In this document: in pieces, positions 59,421 to 64,000 of the stretch | Position numbering within the stretch: the stretch's first letter is position 1 | How the letters are laid out: each line of letters opens with the position of its first letter | Source: Chitinophagaceae bacterium | GTDB lineage: Bacteria > Bacteroidota > Bacteroidia > Chitinophagales > Chitinophagaceae | NCBI GenBank assembly: GCA_004028795.1 | Contig: SAIW01000006.1 | Location: 62,001 to 126,000 of the forward strand | Length of the DNA: 64,000 bases | Direction of reading: 5' to 3' | Position numbers and translations under genes: made by a program | Notes under the pieces: model-generated | Seen by the model: the letters and a program-made list of their open reading frames with translations, nothing else | What the model was told of the DNA's origin: nothing | The model's database searches: none

Positions 59421-60362
59421 CTATTCAATATTCTGCAACATATCTTTTACCATTTTATCTAAATCATATTCGGGTTGCCATTGCCAGTCTTTGGCAGCCA
59501 CACTATCATCAATACTTTGCGGCCAACTGTTGGCAATATTTTGCCTGTAATCAGGTTGGTAATAAATTTCAAATTCAGGAATATGTTTTTTAATAGATGC
59601 TGCAATTTCTTTCGGCGAAAAACTCATGGCTGAAATATTATAAGCCGTTCGTACAGAAATGGCTGCTGCAGGTGCTTCCATTAATTCAATAGTTGCCCTT
59701 ATCGCATCGGGCATATACATCATCGGTAAATAAGTATCTTCCTGCAAAAAGCATTGATACTTTTTATGTTCCAACGCTTCATGAAAAATTTCAACAGCAT
59801 AATCTGTTGTTCCGCCACCGGGTGCAGATTTATAGCTTATTAAACCGGGGTAGCGTAAACTTCTTACATCAACCCCATACCGTTGATGGTAATAATTGCA
59901 CCAAAACTCTCCCGCATATTTGCTGATGCCGTAAACAGTTATCGGCTCAATAATAGTTTGTTGCGGGCAATGCTGTTTTGGGCTTGTTGGCCCGAATACG
60001 GCAATAGAGGAAGGCCAATACACTTTAGACAATTTTTCCTCTCTTGCTATGTCTAATACATTTAATAAGCCCTGCATATTCAAATGCCAGGCAAGGTTGG
60101 GGTTCTTCTCTCCCGTTGCAGAAAGAATGGCTGCTAATAAATATATCTGCGTAATATTTTGACGAATAACCTGCACATGCAGCATTTCTTTATTCATTAC
60201 ATCTAAGCTCACATAAGGTCCTGTGCCTTCTAATAAAGGGTTTTGCTCACGCAAATCGCTGGCAATCACATTATTGTTGCCGTAAATTTTTCTTAATGCC
60301 AATGTTAATTCTACACCAATCTGTCCGCTTGCACCAATTACTAAAATTTTTTCTTTTGCCAT
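59421..60362 (-). CDS. L-threonine 3-dehydrogenase, SDR type
   Basis: The 313-residue protein is an extended short-chain dehydrogenase with GASGQIG (10-16) for NAD, S119 in WPSSIAVFG, and the Y144-x-x-x-K148 pair. The C-terminal PEFEIYYQPDYRQNIANSWP and SIDDSVAAKDWQW are characteristic of the epimerase-like threonine 3-dehydrogenases, which oxidise threonine to 2-amino-3-ketobutyrate. An in-frame start at 60401 adds a hydrophobic stretch that is not conserved, so I use the ATG at 60362. It is divergent from kdsA. Confidence 0.88.
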   Translation of the reverse strand: MAKEKILVIGASGQIGVELTLALRKIYGNNNVIASDLREQNPLLEGTGPYVSLDVMNKEMLHVQVIRQNITQIYLLAAILSATGEKNPNLAWHLNMQGLLNVLDIAREEKLSKVYWPSSIAVFGPTSPKQHCPQQTIIEPITVYGISKYAGEFWCNYYHQRYGVDVRSLRYPGLISYKSAPGGGTTDYAVEIFHEALEHKKYQCFLQEDTYLPMMYMPDAIRATIELMEAPAAAISVRTAYNISAMSFSPKEIAASIKKHIPEFEIYYQPDYRQNIANSWPQSIDDSVAAKDWQWQPEYDLDKMVKDMLQNIE

Positions 60363-60451
60363 AATACTAACAATTGTTAGCACAAAGAAAAAGAAAAGCA
60401 ATGTAAGTTCGCAGCAGAATTTTAATTCATCTTTACTAATTATAACTATTT

Positions 60452-61276
60452 ATGCTACCAGATTACTTACAGGATTTATTCAAACAACAATCATACAACC
60501 CTGATAACTTTTTTTTAATTGCCGGACCATGCGTTGTAGAAAGCGAGGAATTGGTAATGGAAGTGGCAGATAAAGTTTCTTCAATCTGTAAACGGTTAGA
60601 AATACCTTATATTTTTAAAGCCAGCTACAGAAAAGCAAACAGAACAAGTGCATCATCTTTTACAGGATTGGGAGATAGTATCGGTTTGGATTTAATAAAG
60701 AAAGTTGGAACAACTTATCAATTGCCTACAACAAGCGATGTTCATGCACACGATGAATGTGCTGAAGCTGCCAAATATATTGATGTGTTACAAATACCTG
60801 CTTTCTTATGCAGGCAAACAGATTTATTAATTGCAGCAGCCGAAACCAACAAAGTTGTTAATGTAAAGAAAGGTCAGTTTTTAAGTGGAGAATCAATGCA
60901 ATTTGCTGTTGATAAAATTAAAAAAGCAGGTAACGAAAAAATTATGCTGACTGAAAGAGGAACCACTTTCGGCTATCAGGATTTAGTGGTTGATTACAGG
61001 AATATTCCCATTATGAAAAAACATCATACACCTGTAATTATGGATTGTACACATGCTTTGCAGCAACCCAATCAAACAAGTGGTGTTACCGGTGGCAACC
61101 CACAAATGATTGGTACTATTGCCAAAGCGGCTATTGCCACAGGGGCAGATGGTTTGTTTATTGAAACGCATCCCAATCCTGCTGTTGCATTGAGTGATGG
61201 TGCTAATATGCTGCAATTAAATTTATTGGAAGGGTTGTTAGAACAGTTAGTGAAGTTGAGGAAAGCGGTAATTTGA
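60452..61276 (+). CDS. kdsA: 3-deoxy-8-phosphooctulonate synthase
   Basis: KdsA condenses arabinose-5-phosphate and PEP to KDO-8-phosphate for lipopolysaccharide. The 274-residue TIM-barrel protein has IAGPCVVES (24-32), KASYRKANRTS, and LTERGTTFGY. C27 in the GPC motif is a metal ligand in metal-dependent KdsA, where the non-metal class has Asn, so this one is predicted to be metal-dependent. It lies divergent from the threonine dehydrogenase gene. Confidence 0.94.
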   Translation: MLPDYLQDLFKQQSYNPDNFFLIAGPCVVESEELVMEVADKVSSICKRLEIPYIFKASYRKANRTSASSFTGLGDSIGLDLIKKVGTTYQLPTTSDVHAHDECAEAAKYIDVLQIPAFLCRQTDLLIAAAETNKVVNVKKGQFLSGESMQFAVDKIKKAGNEKIMLTERGTTFGYQDLVVDYRNIPIMKKHHTPVIMDCTHALQQPNQTSGVTGGNPQMIGTIAKAAIATGADGLFIETHPNPAVALSDGANMLQLNLLEGLLEQLVKLRKAVI

Positions 61277-61353
61277 TGTATGATGTAACGATGTCTGATT
61301 TGTGTGACAGTAATAGTCAAATTCGAAATCAGCAATCATTCAATCAGACATCT

Positions 61354-61575
61354 TTACAAATACTTCAATGGATTTCTTCTGGCAGAAAAAATATACTCTT
61401 TCATCTTCATCCAGAAAGCCAGAATCATATAAATAATAACAGGAGAGCCGAACGTTAGAAACGAAATATAAATAAACCACATTCTGATTCTTGATGTGGC
61501 AATTCCCATTTTCTCACCAATAGCATTGCACACCCCGAATGCATGTAATTCCAAAAATTCACGTAATTTCTGCAT
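61354..61575 (-). CDS. PspC-domain small membrane protein
   Basis: The 73-residue protein has the PspC core: GVCNAIGEKMGIATSRIRMW, then a membrane helix FIYISFLTFGSPVIIYMILAF with the conserved FGSP turn, and a basic tail. PspC proteins sense envelope stress in some bacteria; short Bacteroidetes forms like this have unknown roles. It is convergent with kdsA and divergent from the aconitase gene. Confidence 0.8.
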   Translation of the reverse strand: MQKLREFLELHAFGVCNAIGEKMGIATSRIRMWFIYISFLTFGSPVIIYMILAFWMKMKEYIFSARRNPLKYL

Positions 61576-61705
61576 AATCTTATGATTAAAATTTCATTGG
61601 GGATGTTGTAAAATTAGAAACATTCCCATTATAAAACACATTTTAAAAGCCTTTTGTTTTCACGTACATTCGCACCACGAAAATTTTTAGGTTAATTTTC
61701 AGAAA

Positions 61706-61735
61706 TTGACCTTACTCATCAATATTATATCTTTC
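61706..61735 (+). promoter_or_regulatory. Candidate promoter, aconitase
   Basis: TTG (61706-61708), 19 nt, then TATCTTTC (61728-61735, 7 of 8 to TAnnTTTG). The aconitase ATG is 19 nt after the -7 element. The rest of the gap from 61576 shows nothing else I recognise. Confidence 0.4.
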
Positions 61736-61754
61736 AAAATCTAAAAATTGAACT

Positions 61755-64000
61755 ATGGCTTTTGACATTGAAATGATTAGAAAGGTTTATGCTGAAATAC
61801 CTGCAAAAGTAGATGCAGCTAAACAAGCATTAGGCCGCCCCTTAACATTAGCAGAGAAAATTTTATTTGCACACCTGCATAGCGATATGAAGCTTGCCAA
61901 TTTTGAACGTGGCAAAAGTTATGTTGATTTTGCACCTGATCGTGTTGCTATGCAGGATGCAACCGCTCAAATGGCTCTGTTACAATTCATGCAGGCGGGT
62001 CGCCCTAAAGTAGCAGTTCCTTCAACAGTGCATTGCGACCATTTAATTACTGCTAAAAACGGGGCTGCAGAAGATTTGGCTTTTGCTAATAATGAAAGTA
62101 AAGAAGTGTTTGATTTCTTAGCTTCTGTTTCAAATAAATACGGTATTGGTTTCTGGAAACCCGGTGCAGGTATTATTCACCAGGTGGTGTTGGAAAATTA
62201 TGCTTTCCCCGGTGGAATGATGATTGGTACAGACTCTCACACTGTTAATGCAGGCGGTTTAGGCATGGTGGCTATTGGTGTTGGCGGTGCCGATGCCTGT
62301 GATGTTATGGCAGGCTTACCTTGGGAATTGAAATGGCCTAAATTAATTGGTGTTAAACTAACCGGTAAATTAAGCGGTTGGGCAGCACCTAAAGATGTTA
62401 TTTTAAAAGTTGCAGGCATATTAACTGTAAAAGGCGGTACCGGAGCTATTGTTGAATATTTTGGTGAAGGTGCATCAAGCATGAGTTGTACAGGTAAAGG
62501 CACCATTTGTAATATGGGTGCTGAAATTGGTGCTACTACTTCTACTTTCGGTTACGATGAAAGCATGAGCCGTTATTTAAAAGCAACAGGCCGTGCAGAT
62601 GTTGCTGCATTGGCTGATGGCATTAAAGAATATTTAACTGCGGATGCTGAAGTATATGCCAACCCTGAAAAATATTTTGACCAGTTAATTGAAATTAATT
62701 TAAGTGAATTAGAGCCGCATTTAAACGGACCGTTCACTCCGGATTTAGCTACACCTATTTCTAAAATGAAAGAAGCTTTGGAAGCCAATGGCTGGCCTAA
62801 AAAAGTTGAATGGGGTTTAATCGGTTCATGTACTAACTCTTCTTACGAAGATTTAAGTCGTGCTGCTTCTATTGCTAAACAAGCCGTTGCAAAAGGATTA
62901 TCTACCAAGGCAGAATTCGGTATTAATCCGGGTTCTGAACAAGTACGTTATACCGCAAACAGAGATGGCTTATTAGGCACATTTACTGATTTACATGCAA
63001 CGATATTTACCAATGCCTGCGGACCTTGTATTGGTATGTGGGATAGAATGGGTGCAGAGAAAAAAGAAAAAAACACCATCGTTCATTCATTCAACAGAAA
63101 CTTTGCTAAACGTGCAGATGGTAACCCTAATACATATGCATTTGTTGCTTCTCCTGAAATTGTTGCAGCATTAGCCATTGCAGGAGATTTAGGTTTCAAT
63201 CCATTGACTGATACATTGACCAATGAAAAAGGAGAACAGGTAAAATTAGATGCACCAAGCGGTGATGAATTACCGACAAAAGGTTTTGCTGTTGAAGATG
63301 CAGGTTATCAGGCTCCTGCTGCTGATGGCAGCAACGTTACTGTTAATGTTGCTCCCACTTCTAACCGTTTACAATTGTTAGATCCTTTTGCAGCTTGGGA
63401 AGGAACTGATTTAAAAGAATTGAAATTATTAATTAAAGCAAAAGGAAAATGTACTACTGACCATATTTCTATGGCCGGACCCTGGTTAAAATTCCGCGGG
63501 CATTTAGATAACATATCAAATAATTTATTAATTGGTGCTGTTAACTACTTTAATGAAAAAACAGACAATGTAAAAAATCAATTAACAGGTGAATACGGTC
63601 CTGTTCCTGCAACACAACGTGCTTATAAAGCTGCGGGTATTGGAAGTATTGTTGTGGGAGATGAAAACTATGGAGAAGGTTCATCTCGTGAACATGCAGC
63701 TATGGAGCCTCGTCATTTAGGTGTTCGTGTAGTACTTACCAAATCATTTGCCCGTATTCATGAAACCAACTTGAAAAAGCAAGGTATGTTGGCATTAACT
63801 TTTGCTAATAAAGAAGATTACGATAAAATTCAGGAAGATGACAGCATTGATGTAATCGGGTTAACAAGCTTTGCTCCGGGTAAACCATTAACATTGGTAC
63901 TACATCATAAAGACGGCAGTAAAGATGAGATTATTGCTAACCATACTTACAACGAACAACAGATTGAATGGTTTAAAGCAGGTGCTGCTTTGAATATTAT
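61755..64000 (+). CDS. Aconitate hydratase, mitochondrial-type (3' end outside window)
   Basis: The frame is open to the end of the window and gives 748 residues of an enzyme usually about 755 long, so only the last few are missing. It interconverts citrate and isocitrate in the TCA cycle. Aconitase signatures are [20 protein letters not shown], the [4Fe-4S] cysteines in [10 protein letters not shown] and [12 protein letters not shown], and the swivel-domain [15 protein letters not shown]. The closeness to the mitochondrial type, rather than AcnB, is typical for Bacteroidetes. Confidence 0.95.
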   Translation, partial: MAFDIEMIRKVYAEIPAKVDAAKQALGRPLTLAEKILFAHLHSDMKLANFERGKSYVDFAPDRVAMQDATAQMALLQFMQAGRPKVAVPSTVHCDHLITAKNGAAEDLAFANNESKEVFDFLASVSNKYGIGFWKPGAGIIHQVVLENYAFPGGMMIGTDSHTVNAGGLGMVAIGVGGADACDVMAGLPWELKWPKLIGVKLTGKLSGWAAPKDVILKVAGILTVKGGTGAIVEYFGEGASSMSCTGKGTICNMGAEIGATTSTFGYDESMSRYLKATGRADVAALADGIKEYLTADAEVYANPEKYFDQLIEINLSELEPHLNGPFTPDLATPISKMKEALEANGWPKKVEWGLIGSCTNSSYEDLSRAASIAKQAVAKGLSTKAEFGINPGSEQVRYTANRDGLLGTFTDLHATIFTNACGPCIGMWDRMGAEKKEKNTIVHSFNRNFAKRADGNPNTYAFVASPEIVAALAIAGDLGFNPLTDTLTNEKGEQVKLDAPSGDELPTKGFAVEDAGYQAPAADGSNVTVNVAPTSNRLQLLDPFAAWEGTDLKELKLLIKAKGKCTTDHISMAGPWLKFRGHLDNISNNLLIGAVNYFNEKTDNVKNQLTGEYGPVPATQRAYKAAGIGSIVVGDENYGEGSSREHAAMEPRHLGVRVVLTKSFARIHETNLKKQGMLALTFANKEDYDKIQEDDSIDVIGLTSFAPGKPLTLVLHHKDGSKDEIIANHTYNEQQIEWFKAGAALNI

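Noticed and set aside
1-64000. tRNA, rRNA, riboswitch or prophage
   Set aside because: No cloverleaf, rRNA-like or riboswitch-like block and no integrase, capsid or transposase genes were recognised. The S24 repressor alone is not evidence of a phage.

Overview
The window looks like chromosomal DNA of a Bacteroidota (Bacteroidetes) bacterium, most likely from the Chitinophagales/Chitinophagaceae side; the family placement is inference. Support comes from low G+C, promoters with a TAnnTTTG -7 element, and lineage markers: the type IX secretion protein PorQ, a ligase-associated DEXH helicase with PdeM, the parA-parB-DUF5683-dapB cluster, ftsK next to lolA, single-chain glycyl-tRNA synthetase, a GxxExxY protein and a TIGR03643 protein. 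Nearly everything is ordinary chromosomal coding sequence. I saw no prophage, IS transposase, CRISPR array, rRNA or tRNA.

Layout. 1-8.5 kb: the end of a photolyase-family gene, dipeptide epimerase, a TPR protein and folB, the DEXH helicase and PdeM nuclease of a DNA-damage module, a histone-deacetylase-family enzyme and a LexA-like S24 repressor with a readable promoter/operator. 8.7-16 kb: GH13 lipoprotein, YHS protein, pyrF, metallophosphoesterase, SGNH hydrolase, kynureninase, and a Crp/Fnr regulator with DsrE-like and DUF1059 genes. 16-30 kb: S9 peptidase, S1/P1 nuclease, a dicarboxylate-type transporter, glutaryl-CoA dehydrogenase, shikimate kinase, ftsK, lolA and an esterase. 30-38 kb: glyS, a MazG-like pyrophosphohydrolase, a GxxExxY cassette, dtd, arfB, an MbnP/MauG pair, a flippase and an MBL-fold protein. 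38-47 kb: YkgJ, sterol desaturase, nucleotidyltransferase, ACC deaminase-like enzyme, lipB, a pseudouridine synthase, FkbM methyltransferase and bioB. 47-64 kb: porQ, lon, parAB-DUF5683-dapB, an Rrf2 regulator, threonine dehydrogenase, kdsA, a PspC protein and a nearly complete aconitase cut by the window end.

The most unusual content is non-coding. At least four families of short palindromic repeats are scattered between genes, and some are built in frame into genes. (i) A roughly 40-bp element with core GTACAAGTG has eight copies, split four and four between two core versions whose differences preserve base pairing. (ii) An 83-95 bp hairpin starting GTCATTTCGA has five copies. (iii) A roughly 75-bp GC-richer hairpin has two copies. 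(iv) ACGAATTACAC repeats flank the GxxExxY gene as inverted ends and also occur without it. One copy of family (i), at 43.3 kb, is interrupted by two other repeats, so these sequences appear to insert into each other.

A second theme is promoter layout. Several genes carry a TAnnTTTG-type -7 element only 4-7 nt before the start codon (folB, pdeM, pyrF, glyS, the 41.5-kb secreted protein, the RluA-family gene), which predicts leaderless or nearly leaderless transcripts.
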